The position numbers and the translations under genes are program-made. From a virus, in the IMG/VR virus record IMGVR_UViG_3300028925_016008, positions 1 to 41,974 of that record: a DNA stretch of 41,974 nt; one strand, 5' to 3'. Shown here one piece after another: positions 23,439-30,487 of this stretch (its first letter is position 1; each line of letters starts with the position of its first letter). The notes under the pieces were generated by a model. That model was not told the origin of the DNA and did not search any database. It saw only the letters and a list, made by a program, of their open reading frames with translations.

Positions 23439-23782
23439 CAGAATTCCTCGACCTGCCAACCGGTGTTGCGCTTGCCACGCTGCACAACGAAGAACTTGAA
23501 CGGGTACATGCTGGCGGCCACCTTAGTCTTCACGCGGGCGTCATCCGTCCAGAAGCCCTTTACCTCATGCACCTCCAGCACGCTCTCGGCATTCATCACG
23601 AAGAAGTCGGCGGTGTAGAAAGTGTTGTCAGCCAGGCGAAGCTTCACACCTTCGAAGCGATACCACTGGATCTCGCCGGCATGCAGGCGCTGCTTCAGCA
23701 GCAGGTCATAGGCCGCCTCGGTCTTGTTCATTGCGCCTTGCTTGAGGCGACCTAGGGCCTGGAGTGCGCGAACCGAACTCAT
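23438..23782 (-). CDS. DUF1064-family protein, 114 aa
   Basis: Matches the DUF1064 pattern: N-K-T-E-A-A-Y-D-L-L-L near residue 19, then I-Q-W-Y-R-F-E-G-V-K-L-R-L, Y-T-A-D-F-F-V and V-H-E-V-K-G-F-W. The D-x(n)-E-x-K arrangement recalls the PD-(D/E)xK nuclease fold, so a nuclease role in recombination or replication is possible (family knowledge, not tested). The gene overlaps both neighbours by a few bases in the early operon. Confidence 0.75.
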   Translation of the reverse strand: MSSVRALQALGRLKQGAMNKTEAAYDLLLKQRLHAGEIQWYRFEGVKLRLADNTFYTADFFVMNAESVLEVHEVKGFWTDDARVKTKVAASMYPFKFFVVQRGKRNTGWQVEEF

Positions 23783-24054
23783 GCTGGCACCTCCTTCGAC
23801 AGCTGGCGTTCTGGCTGGAAGTCACCGCGCAGGGGCATCAGCGATTTATCTGCGTAGGCGGCGTTTAGGGGCGCGAGATCATGAGCGCATATCCAACCAT
23901 CACCCTTGGCGACATAACAGCCCGAGGGCGTATCGACGTAATCGCCCTTGGTGATGCGCTCAAGCAGCTCGACAACACTTCCTGCCATTACCGGTGGCAG
24001 GTCGATCAGCGTCAGCGCCACGCCCCCAACTTCCAGTTTTCCGTCCATCTTCAT
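23779..24054 (-). CDS. Small early protein, 91 aa
   Basis: No family recognised. Compact, with strand-like E-V-G-G-V-A-L-T-L-I-D-L-P-P-V near the start and a Y-V-D-T-P-S-G-C-Y-V region. AGAGG lies upstream of the ATG at 24054, which overlaps the recombinase stop as ATGA. Confidence 0.55.
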   Translation of the reverse strand: MKMDGKLEVGGVALTLIDLPPVMAGSVVELLERITKGDYVDTPSGCYVAKGDGWICAHDLAPLNAAYADKSLMPLRGDFQPERQLSKEVPA

Positions 24055-25082
24055 CCTCTACCCGTGAATACACTGGAAACGCCCGGAATGCCCGCAGCGT
24101 CTAGGCTTGCGTCCGTTTCCGGGGATGCAGCAGCGGCAACATTTAAGCCGTGCGCGATTGAAAAGCCGCACTCATCAAGCCGGGCATGCCATAGCTCAAG
24201 CGCCTCACGGCAGCGGCCTGCAACGTCACGGGTCAGATAGGTTTCGGCGGTCTTGCCCAGGCTGTGGTTGATCAGCCGCTCACCAATGAAGTGATCCACA
24301 CCCAGCTCAGACAGCGACGCCCGCATCAGCTTGCGCAGGTCATGGCTCGACCACTTACCGCCCGATATCGACCGGAACATTGAGTGCGCCGTAGTGGCTG
24401 ACAACCGAGCCCCGCCCCGCACCGGGAACACCCAATCACCCTGGGCGCGGGCATCAGGCAACGCCGCCCGATAGCGCGCCAGCAACGCCAGCACCTGAGG
24501 CGTCAAAGGCAGCTCATGAAGCCGGCTGGACTTGTTGGCAGGGATCACCCAAAAGCGCTCAGCCCTCGAAATATGCGCCCAGGTGGCCTTGAGCGTTTCC
24601 GATATGCGCGTGCCGTGGGCCAGCATCATCAAAGGCAACAGGCCGTTCACCGGGTCTTTGTCGAAGGCCTCTGAAAGCTGCGCAACCAAAGGTGGCAGGT
24701 CGATACGCGACAACGCCGCTGGCTTGCTCTTGATGGGCGCGCTGTCGAAGTCCTTGAACGTGATCGAGGCCATCGGGTTGATCTTGATGCGCCCCGTCTT
24801 TTCCGCCGTAGCGAACGCACGGCGCAACACCTGAATAGCCTTCTGCTGGGTGGCGGGCTTCTTCCCGTCACCGCCCATGCGCCAGATCAGCTTGTCATCC
24901 ACAACCCGCCGATCTAGCTTCTTGATGGCCACACGCGCCAGCGCCGGGAGAATGTTCACCCTGGCCATCGAAACCACGTTCTTCCTGTAATCCGAGTTCG
25001 CCGGGTACTTCTGCTCAACCCGGCGAAGCCACCACAGCACCACGTCGCCTGTGGTTCGCAGTTCGCCGCCCTTGGATGCCAT
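24051..25082 (-). CDS. Tyrosine recombinase within the early operon, 343 aa
   Basis: Full catalytic set visible: A-H-G-T-R-I-S-E with R159, N-K-S-S-R-L-H-E with K184, S-S-H-D-L-R-K with H247 and R250, I-N-H-S-L-G-K with H273, and A-E-T-Y-L with Y282. An N-terminal core-binding region precedes it. It differs from the terminal integrase, and its place among early lytic genes suggests another job, such as resolving replication intermediates or dimers, or an alternative integration target. It overlaps neighbours on both sides (TGATG with the DUF5664 gene), so it is co-transcribed with replication genes. Confidence 0.85.
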   Translation of the reverse strand: MASKGGELRTTGDVVLWWLRRVEQKYPANSDYRKNVVSMARVNILPALARVAIKKLDRRVVDDKLIWRMGGDGKKPATQQKAIQVLRRAFATAEKTGRIKINPMASITFKDFDSAPIKSKPAALSRIDLPPLVAQLSEAFDKDPVNGLLPLMMLAHGTRISETLKATWAHISRAERFWVIPANKSSRLHELPLTPQVLALLARYRAALPDARAQGDWVFPVRGGARLSATTAHSMFRSISGGKWSSHDLRKLMRASLSELGVDHFIGERLINHSLGKTAETYLTRDVAGRCREALELWHARLDECGFSIAHGLNVAAAASPETDASLDAAGIPGVSSVFTGRG

Positions 25083-25522
25083 CAGCGCTTCACCTGGTCA
25101 GCAATAGTGAAGTGCTTCGGCGAGCGATCAGCGTGCACATCCTGCAGGCGCGGCACATGCTGGGTCAGCGCATCAATCAGCGAGCGGTAACCGCCTGGCA
25201 CCTGGCGATCATCCACCAGCAACCCGGCAGCGTCGGCATCCACCAGAATGGCCAAGCAGGCCAGTGCATGGGACAAGTGCGGCAGGCCGCTATCAGGGTC
25301 TAGCGCCTCACCTTCAAACCAAGCGTTAAGGTGTCGGCTGGCGGCGTCGAAGTAGATCGAGGCGCGCACGCCAGCCACCCGCCAGTTGGCGCGCCCATAC
25401 TTCAACGCACCGTCCATCAGACCAAGGCAGCCCATCGCCGTGGCAGTTGTAGGCCAAAGGTGCAGCGGCAGCTTCTGAGAGCCGATGGCGTCCTTTGGGT
25501 TGGTTTCTTTTAGTTCAGCCAC
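25082..25522 (-). CDS. DUF5664-like (dATP/dGTP diphosphohydrolase-like) protein, 146 aa
   Basis: The N-terminal region K-E-T-N-P-K-D-A-I-G-S-Q-K-L-P-L and the G-A-L-K-Y-G-R-A-N-W-R motif match DUF5664, whose N-terminal domain is annotated as dATP/dGTP diphosphohydrolase. The H-L-S-H-A-L-A-C-L-A-I-L-V-D-A helix carries a metal-like H/D pattern. This would be a nucleotide-pool function. Overlap with adjacent genes places it in the early operon. Confidence 0.65.
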   Translation of the reverse strand: MAELKETNPKDAIGSQKLPLHLWPTTATAMGCLGLMDGALKYGRANWRVAGVRASIYFDAASRHLNAWFEGEALDPDSGLPHLSHALACLAILVDADAAGLLVDDRQVPGGYRSLIDALTQHVPRLQDVHADRSPKHFTIADQVKR

Positions 25523-25718
25523 GCTTCACCTCCGGCAGATTCATCCAGCCCAAGAGAGGGGCGTCAGCCCACTCGGTTACAAACCAGTCGTAGTCCTTGC
25601 CGGCGAAGTACCACTTGCAATACATGTCCGACCAAAACGCGACTACAGCGATTGGCCCACCAAAATCGGCAAGAATCGCTCTGTCTTTTGGCGCGGTTTC
25701 AGGTGGCAGCCAGGTCAA
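25515..25718 (-). CDS. DUF551-like small protein, 67 aa
   Basis: The pattern W-L-P-P-E-T-A-P-K-D-R, then V-A-F-W and a final W-M-N-L-P-E matches DUF551 phage proteins of unknown role. The start is TTG at 25718, overlapping the upstream stop, with GAGTGAG upstream. It overlaps the DUF5664 gene by 8 nt. Confidence 0.6.
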   Translation of the reverse strand: MTWLPPETAPKDRAILADFGGPIAVVAFWSDMYCKWYFAGKDYDWFVTEWADAPLLGWMNLPEVKRG

Positions 25719-25876
25719 TTGGACTCACTCACAAGCCGGCAAACCAACTCGGAATTTCCCATTCCAGCCCTAAAGCGAAGAGCTTCATCACGGTCGTTAA
25801 AAGCGAGATTCGCCAGCACGAACATTGCCAAGAACCCAAGTCCAAACAGCCCAGTCATGAATTTATAAGCGGCCAT
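25715..25876 (-). CDS. Small single-span membrane protein, 53 aa
   Basis: One hydrophobic segment (about residues 7-27: T-G-L-F-G-L-G-F-L-A-M-F-V-L) followed by a polar tail. The ATG at 25876 overlaps the stop of the next upstream gene as TGATG. Could be a membrane peptide modulating host functions. No family recognised. Confidence 0.55.
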   Translation of the reverse strand: MAAYKFMTGLFGLGFLAMFVLANLAFNDRDEALRFRAGMGNSELVCRLVSESN

Positions 25877-26001
25877 CAAACCACCTCCGCATTCGGCCAA
25901 ATTGATCGGGCAACAGTCAGCGCGTCTTCGTCGTCATCCATCAGGATCATCGAGAACGGCGCACGGCCCGGTAACAACACTTTCCAGCAGCGCTTACTCA
26001 T
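25876..26001 (-). CDS. Tiny acidic protein, 41 aa
   Basis: A clear open frame from an ATG at 26001, which overlaps the P-like stop as ATGA, to a TGA shared with the next start. It reads M-S-K-R-C-W-K-V-L-L-P-G, then a D-D-D-E-D acidic patch and A-R-S-I-W-P-N-A-E-V-V. The exact packing between two other genes supports translation. Function unknown. Confidence 0.65.
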   Translation of the reverse strand: MSKRCWKVLLPGRAPFSMILMDDDEDALTVARSIWPNAEVV

Positions 26002-26669
26002 GCCCGGCCACCCCCAACCTTCTGCCGCAGGGCTGCCAGCGCAGCGCGGCCAACCTCCGGGGTGCGCGGGCCTGCCTGCTCAGGCAGCGCCGCCACCGGC
26101 ATCGGGGCCAGCTCTTCGCCGCGCCCAAGCTTGTGGCACTGCTCCATGTACTTTTGCTCAAAGCGCTTCAGGCCAAGGGCGCGGTCAAGGCGCTGCAGGC
26201 TGTACCAACCAGCGGCCACCGATGCGTGATAGATCGCAGCATGCGACCACTTGCAATGGCCGGTTTGCGAAGGGTGTGTATTGCGCAGTGCTTGCTTGTA
26301 GGCGCTCTCGGCATCCGGCAGGCCAAATGCCTCCGGCGCAAAGCACCAGCCCACAAACACCCCCGGCGACGGCGCGAAAGCAGAAGGGTCTTTGGCAGCC
26401 AGGCGCACACCGTGCTGGATCTGCTCAATCTGGCGAATGCCCGAGCGCATAAACTCTGCCAGCCATTCCCGCTTGGCGTTGCGCAGCTCGGCATCAGTCG
26501 GCCAAGCCTGTTTCCACGCAGGGTAAAGCGCCTTCAAGCGGTCAAACAGATCGTTGATAACCTGCTTGGTCTGGTCATCGACTCGCACCGGTGCGCTTGG
26601 CTGCAAAGCTGTCTCAGCCTGCGGCTTGAGGTTGGCCACCACGTTGGCGGCGGATACTGGACCGGTCAC
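25998..26669 (-). CDS. Replication protein P-like (helicase loader), 223 aa
   Basis: Recognisable lambda P-type pattern: V-I-N-D-L-F-D-R-L-K-A-L-Y-P-A-W-K-Q-A-W-P near residue 38, then K-R-E-W-L-A-E-F and S-P-G-V-F-V-G-W-C. P proteins recruit the host replicative helicase to the phage origin. It follows the O-like gene with a 4-bp overlap, the normal order. Ends with basic and Ala-rich helices. Confidence 0.8.
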   Translation of the reverse strand: MTGPVSAANVVANLKPQAETALQPSAPVRVDDQTKQVINDLFDRLKALYPAWKQAWPTDAELRNAKREWLAEFMRSGIRQIEQIQHGVRLAAKDPSAFAPSPGVFVGWCFAPEAFGLPDAESAYKQALRNTHPSQTGHCKWSHAAIYHASVAAGWYSLQRLDRALGLKRFEQKYMEQCHKLGRGEELAPMPVAALPEQAGPRTPEVGRAALAALRQKVGGGRA

Positions 26670-27496
26670 AGGCGCACCCCCTGCCCTGCCCAGTCATCAT
26701 CCCCATCGGCGCTGGCATGGGCGTTGACCGCATTGCGCACAGCCTGGTTCTTCACCCACTTCGCCAGCCGATGGCACCATCCGCCTTGGCTGTCGGCCAT
26801 GTCGCGGTTAATCCAGAACGCCCTGAACTCATCCACCGCAGATTGGGTGATCAGGTTGGCTGCTACCCCGAGCAGGGTTGTTTGGGCCTTGAGGTTCAAC
26901 TCATCCGGCTGCCAGTCGAGGTGCATTTCAAACCGATGGCGCGCTTCAACGGAAGCACCGGTAGGTGCTGTAGTAGTAGATGTAGATGAAGAAGAAGATG
27001 TAGACCCGTCACCTTGCCGTTGGCTTGGTGTTGCACCCTGCCCTTCACCTAAGCCCCCCTTTGGTGAAGGCTTTGGCGTCTTCTTTCTAGGCCCATCACC
27101 CTCACCAAAGCGGGTGGATTCACCCCGCACAGTGCGCACATATTCATCACGCACCATGCGCGGGCTAAACCACACCGGGCCTTGCTGGACGGGCACCAGC
27201 GCTACTGGCTCACCTTCTTTACGACCACTGCGCGGCGTGTAAACAAACGGCTCGCACTCGCCCTTCTCAACGCCGTACAACACACCCTTATCAACCAGCT
27301 CTTTTAAGGCCTTCAAAGGCGCACCCAAAGCCTGCGCAATTTCCTTCAAAGGCCACGACAAAACACCGTAATTATCGCTGTCATGCAGCAGGCCCAGCAG
27401 CTCAATCCAAACCCCGCGAGCCTCCCATGAGCAGCGGCGAAGCTTGGCGTTGTTGCGCCAGTCAGCCGGGTAAAACTGGAACGATGGACGCTTCAC
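26666..27496 (-). CDS. Replication initiation protein O-like (DnaT-like C-terminus), 276 aa
   Basis: The N-terminus F-Q-F-Y-P-A-D-W-R-N-N-A-K-L is the start of DUF1376-like winged-helix replication proteins. A Ser/Thr-rich linker (about residues 162-180) and K/P-rich stretch separate it from a C-terminal domain resembling DnaT: W-Q-P-D-E-L, A-A-N-L-I-T, F-R-A-F-W-I-N-R. This layout suits an origin binder and primosome loader. A candidate origin repeat is inside the gene (27042-27070). The start at 27496 overlaps the regulator gene upstream. Confidence 0.8.
   Translation of the reverse strand: MKRPSFQFYPADWRNNAKLRRCSWEARGVWIELLGLLHDSDNYGVLSWPLKEIAQALGAPLKALKELVDKGVLYGVEKGECEPFVYTPRSGRKEGEPVALVPVQQGPVWFSPRMVRDEYVRTVRGESTRFGEGDGPRKKTPKPSPKGGLGEGQGATPSQRQGDGSTSSSSSTSTTTAPTGASVEARHRFEMHLDWQPDELNLKAQTTLLGVAANLITQSAVDEFRAFWINRDMADSQGGWCHRLAKWVKNQAVRNAVNAHASADGDDDWAGQGVRL
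27042..27070. repeat. Inverted repeat inside the O-like gene, possible origin element
   Basis: CCTTCACC (27042-27049) and GGTGAAGG (27063-27070) are perfectly complementary, 13 nt apart, in the linker-coding part. Several further TCACC/TTCACC elements lie nearby (27010-27135). Lambda-type phages often place their origin in the O gene. Confidence 0.3.
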
Positions 27497-28302
27497 AGGC
27501 CACCCCCAACACGCTTCACCAGCTCAACAAAGCGCTCGGTGTACCAATGCGGCTGGGTCTCACGCGGGCAGCTTGGGCTGGTGAGGTTTTTACCGTACTG
27601 CAGGCCCATATCCGTGATCGACCAAAAGGCCACCTCAGCGCCATGGCTGTTCTTGCGGGTCAGGCGCTTGAGGTAACCGTGAGCCTTCAACACCTGGTTG
27701 AACGCACTGGCACTCAGCGTCACGCCATGCTCACGCAACAAAGCACTCAGCGCCTTGGTTGGCATAGAGCTGCCATCGGTAGAGCCTGGGGCAGCGTCCA
27801 CCGCGTAGCCCGGCAGAAATCCAGCATCAAGGCCGTTCTGCTGGGCGATCTTCGACAGCATCATCATCTGGCTGGATGGCGCAGGCTTCAGCAGGCGCGT
27901 GAAGCACTCCAAAATGGCCATTTCACCCAGCAGCTTGCTTTGCAGAGGGGCAGCACCAGCAGCGGCATCAATCGCATTCAACCGAGCTACCACGCGACGG
28001 CGCACCGCCTTAGATTCGCGCATCGACACCAACATGCACTGATCGCGCGTGAGGTCGAAAATGGCCGACTCGGTTTTGTTCAAATTTTGCACTACCCTTT
28101 TTGTGTAGTGCTCGCCCTCAAGCTCATCCTCGATCTTCTCCGCAAACTTGTTGCGGCGGATCTCCGGTTCTCCGGCTTCGGCGCGGGCTGCATTGATAAT
28201 CTCAAGCAGTTCGGCGCTGCTCATTGTGCGCGCCACGTTTTGCGCAATCGGCAAACGTGGCGCGGCAATGGCGGTATTGATTGAGCGGGTGGCTGTGTGC
28301 AT
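27493..28302 (-). CDS. Rha/KilAC-like phage regulatory protein, 269 aa
   Basis: The N-terminal half has I-R-R-N-K-F-A-E-K-I-E-D-E-L, Y-T-K-R-V-V-Q-N and E-S-A-I-F-D-L-T-R-D-Q-C, then V-R-R-R-V-V-A-R-L-N-A-I, as in pRha-type regulators. The C-terminal part resembles the KilAC antirepressor domain (L-R-E-H-G-V-T-L near residue 190). Such proteins modulate the lysogenic switch or replication. Since the CI-like repressor lacks an autoprotease domain, an antirepressor role is worth considering. Confidence 0.65.
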   Translation of the reverse strand: MHTATRSINTAIAAPRLPIAQNVARTMSSAELLEIINAARAEAGEPEIRRNKFAEKIEDELEGEHYTKRVVQNLNKTESAIFDLTRDQCMLVSMRESKAVRRRVVARLNAIDAAAGAAPLQSKLLGEMAILECFTRLLKPAPSSQMMMLSKIAQQNGLDAGFLPGYAVDAAPGSTDGSSMPTKALSALLREHGVTLSASAFNQVLKAHGYLKRLTRKNSHGAEVAFWSITDMGLQYGKNLTSPSCPRETQPHWYTERFVELVKRVGGGL

Positions 28303-28331
28303 AATCGACTCCGTGCATAGTTGTTGAAGAA

Positions 28332-28356
28332 GCCGGGCCGCAATCCCGGCTTTTTT
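28332..28356 (+). terminator. Intrinsic terminator in the plus orientation between CII and Rha genes
   Basis: A GCCGGG/CCCGGC stem (28332-28350, 7-nt loop) is followed by six T on the plus strand, although the surrounding genes are on the minus strand. It would stop antisense transcripts, not the operon. Confidence 0.6.
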
Positions 28357-28367
28357 GTGCCTGGGAT

Positions 28368-28799
28368 TTAAGCGGCCTTGATCGCCGCCTCAAGCGTGGC
28401 CAGGCTGTCACGCGCACCGACCAGCTCACGCTTGATCAGCTGCTTCTCATGCTGCGAAACATGGCCATCCTCCAGCGCATCTGTAACCGAGCGGGTTACG
28501 TCAGCCACCTCGGCGGACATATGCAGCAGCGCTGTGGTGAGGTCTTTGGCCAACACGGCCTGCTTCTCCACCAGCGCATAACCGAACTCATTCAGCAGTG
28601 CCCCCAGCACCAGCCGGCGGGCTTCCTCCGGCAGATGGGTCAGCACTTGGCCGAACAGCTCCAGGCTCATCCGGTGGTTCTCACGGTTGGGGTTCGCGCA
28701 ATCCAGCAGGCGGCTCTCGTTCACGCCCATACGCTTGGCCAGCGCGGTGCCGTTCTCGGCTTTAACCGCGCGGTGCAAGGTCCACTCAAAATCTTCCAT
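28368..28799 (-). CDS. CII-family phage regulator, 143 aa
   Basis: Opens M-E-D-F-E-W-T-L-H-R-A-V-K-A-E-N-G-T-A-L-A-K-R-M-G-V-N-E-S-R-L, the conserved start of phage regulatory CII-family proteins (PF06892-like), with a helix-turn-helix around residues 17-35. The rest is helical (S-L-E-L-F-G-Q-V-L-T-H; V-A-D-V-T-R-S-V-T-D-A). Members act as transcription factors promoting lysogeny. Encoded right after the cro-like gene. GGAG lies upstream of the ATG. Confidence 0.75.
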   Translation of the reverse strand: MEDFEWTLHRAVKAENGTALAKRMGVNESRLLDCANPNRENHRMSLELFGQVLTHLPEEARRLVLGALLNEFGYALVEKQAVLAKDLTTALLHMSAEVADVTRSVTDALEDGHVSQHEKQLIKRELVGARDSLATLEAAIKAA

Positions 28800-28864
28800 T
28801 GCGAAACTCCGAATTTTCTCGCGTGGCGCTGGGTGGCCACCTGGGCGAATCTGTAGTCACTGGG

Positions 28865-29065
28865 TCAGGCAGCGCTCTTAGGCAGCTGCGATGGAAATGG
28901 ACGCACTTCTTCCCCCTTCCAGGAGCCGTCCTCCTGTTCAGTCACGAAGACCTCACGGCCAACGCGCAGGGCTTTGCTCAGCGCGCCTTGCGACATGCCC
29001 AGCAAGGTGGCTGCCTGGACCTGGCCTTTCTCGGTTGCGAATTGATTAAGTGGGATGCGCCGCAT
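28865..29065 (-). CDS. cro: Cro-like repressor, 66 aa
   Basis: First gene of the minus-strand early operon, divergent from the CI-like gene. The sequence M-R-R-I-P-L-N-Q-F-A-T-E-K-G-Q-V-Q-A-A-T-L-L-G-M-S-Q-G-A-L-S-K-A-L forms a typical small helix-turn-helix, followed by a beta-like tail with V-F-V-T-E-Q-E-D-G-S-W. GGAG lies 8 nt before the ATG at 29065. Size and location match Cro, a dimeric repressor of the early promoters. Confidence 0.8.
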   Translation of the reverse strand: MRRIPLNQFATEKGQVQAATLLGMSQGALSKALRVGREVFVTEQEDGSWKGEEVRPFPSQLPKSAA

Positions 29066-29097
29066 GTGATGGGCTCCAGCTGCAAGTACACACACAG

Positions 29098-29125
29098 ATT
29101 ATATCCATGGGATATACATAAGCAA
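29098..29125 (-). promoter_or_regulatory. PR-like early promoter driving cro
   Basis: On the minus strand a TATAAT -10 (29103-29098) lies 16 nt downstream of TTGCTT (29125-29120). The -10 overlaps operator 29100-29116. The leader to the cro ATG is about 25-30 nt. Confidence 0.65.
29100..29116. promoter_or_regulatory. Repressor operator, perfect (OR1-like)
   Basis: Palindrome TATATCC-ATG-GGATATA with 7-bp arms. The same arms occur at 31514-31530. It covers the PR-like -10 region. Confidence 0.8.
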
Positions 29126-29139
29126 GCCCATTGGAGATA
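29123..29139. promoter_or_regulatory. Repressor operator, weak (OR2-like)
   Basis: Arms CAAGCCC and GGAGATA around ATT; 9 of 14 positions match the consensus. Centre 23 bp from each neighbour. Confidence 0.4.
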
Positions 29140-29145
29140 GATGCT

Positions 29146-29162
29146 TATAGCCTTTGGGAATA
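29146..29162. promoter_or_regulatory. Repressor operator, intermediate (OR3-like)
   Basis: TATAGCC-TTT-GGGAATA; 11 of 14 positions match. It lies just upstream of the cI start at 29173, so may serve autoregulation. Confidence 0.55.
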
Positions 29163-29172
29163 CGATTCGCGA

Positions 29173-29667
29173 ATGACGACAGACCGCCGCAAACTGAATC
29201 CACAAGAACTCGCTGAGTGCGCTGCGCTGAAGGCCGAGATAGCGGCGCACAACTCTAAAGCGCAGCCAGGCAAGAAGCTCACGCAAGAGTTTCTGGCTCA
29301 AGAACTAGGGATGACCCAGGGCAATCTCAGTAGCCACCTCAATGGCAAGCGCGCCATAAGCAAGGAAATGGCGGCGAAGGCTGCGCTGCTTTTAGGCATC
29401 CAAGTAGAAGCCTTTAGCCCGCGATTGAGCTCCGAAATTTCTCTTATGGCACAGGCTGTCTCCAGCCCTGCCGCAAACGCAGCACCAGCGCCAGACTTCA
29501 ATATGGCCGCACTGCAACGCCTCAAAGGCAAAGCCACACCCCGCAGCTTGGCTGCTCTTGACCGCATAGAAAAGGCTGCCCAGCAAGGGCGACTCAAGGA
29601 AGCGGACCTCGTATTACTAGAAGGGATTGCTGCGCGCTTTGAAGAACTCAATACCAACCAGCCTTGA
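29173..29667 (+). CDS. cI: CI-like prophage repressor lacking the S24 domain, 164 aa
   Basis: XRE-type helix-turn-helix at about residues 36-60 (L-T-Q-E-F-L-A-Q-E-L-G-M-T-Q-G-N-L). The protein ends at residue 164 with an Ala/Gln-rich helical tail (R-S-L-A-A-L-D-R-I-E-K-A-A) and shows no LexA/CI-type peptidase (S24) domain, so RecA-stimulated self-cleavage is not expected. It is divergent from cro, next to three operators, and its end overlaps a HipA-like kinase gene, giving a repressor-kinase pairing like HipB-HipA. The start at 29173 is preferred over 29131 because that leaves the third operator upstream. Confidence 0.75.
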   Translation: MTTDRRKLNPQELAECAALKAEIAAHNSKAQPGKKLTQEFLAQELGMTQGNLSSHLNGKRAISKEMAAKAALLLGIQVEAFSPRLSSEISLMAQAVSSPAANAAPAPDFNMAALQRLKGKATPRSLAALDRIEKAAQQGRLKEADLVLLEGIAARFEELNTNQP

Positions 29668-30487
29668 GCCCATAGGCAAAGCCAACGTCAGTACCTTGCT
29701 AGGCAGGATGGACGAAGGCCGCGACGGCGAAACCTACAAAGCCGAACTGTTGGACGGTGACGGAAAAACCGTCACTGGCTACGTTAAGCTTTCGCTAGAC
29801 CCGCGCAAATTGATTGCCGAGTTGGCTACCGCCCAGGTTGGGCGGGCGCTTGGGCTGCGCATCCCAAGACCCTATGTAGCTGTGCTGGATACCGCCGACC
29901 TTCGCCCAGAGTTCGGCTCAGCCTTCGCCAATCGAGGGTCGATGGTCTGCTTTGCCAGTGAGCAAGCCGGCAAACGCAGCTACAGCCTGGAGCGCGGATT
30001 GCGCAAACCAAGCAAGGCACTCAAAGCGGCGCTTGAGAAACAGTTTGACCTGGGCAGCACCATCGCCCTAGATGAGCTGGTTGCTAATGATGACCGCAAC
30101 CTAGGCAACGTAATTTTCGCGCCCGGCAAACAAGAGTTCTGGTTAATCGACCATGGCCGGGCGCTAACAGGGACCTATTGGGCTTTGTGGGGCCTCGATG
30201 ACCCCTCCATTTCAGTGCGCAACCAACTGGCAGATGAAAGTGCGGGCGTTTGGGACCAGGCACAGCGAAAAGCCATCATCGACAAAGCCCGTGACCTTGT
30301 GAACAAATGCGCTACCTTGTGCCTAGATGACCTTGACCTCAACGGTTACTTCGCCAAAATTGACGCCACAACAGACCGTCAGGAAATCATCAACTTCCTG
30401 CGCCAGCGCATAAATCACACGGTGCACCTGCTATGCAATCGCCTACAAATGGGGCATCTGTCTTTGACGCAGCCCAAGCCTTCCTGA
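29627..30487 (+). CDS. HipA-like kinase, 286 aa
   Basis: HipA-type kinase motifs: a strand with G-Y-V-K-L-S, whose K near residue 54 could be the ATP lysine; then A-L-D-E-L-V-A-N-D-D-R-N-L-G-N, the catalytic loop with Asp near 155-156 and Asn 161; then W-L-I-D-H-G-R-A, the metal-binding Asp near 175. HipA kinases phosphorylate host proteins such as a tRNA synthetase, inhibiting growth. The frame begins with TTG at 29627, inside the repressor gene, and another TTG lies at 29639. The start is therefore uncertain, though the conserved N-terminal region requires one before 29708. Translation is likely coupled to the repressor. Confidence 0.75.
   Translation: MLRALKNSIPTSLEPIGKANVSTLLGRMDEGRDGETYKAELLDGDGKTVTGYVKLSLDPRKLIAELATAQVGRALGLRIPRPYVAVLDTADLRPEFGSAFANRGSMVCFASEQAGKRSYSLERGLRKPSKALKAALEKQFDLGSTIALDELVANDDRNLGNVIFAPGKQEFWLIDHGRALTGTYWALWGLDDPSISVRNQLADESAGVWDQAQRKAIIDKARDLVNKCATLCLDDLDLNGYFAKIDATTDRQEIINFLRQRINHTVHLLCNRLQMGHLSLTQPKPS

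Noticed and set aside
25902-27242. Long plus-strand open frame (446 codons)
   Set aside because: Lies opposite well-supported O-like, P-like and small genes. No domain or ribosome site; typical of GC-rich antisense frames.
28873-28880. Lambda-type boxA (CGCTCTTA)
   Set aside because: It is on the plus strand inside the minus-strand cro-like gene, so would not be in the early transcript; an 8-nt match by chance is likely.
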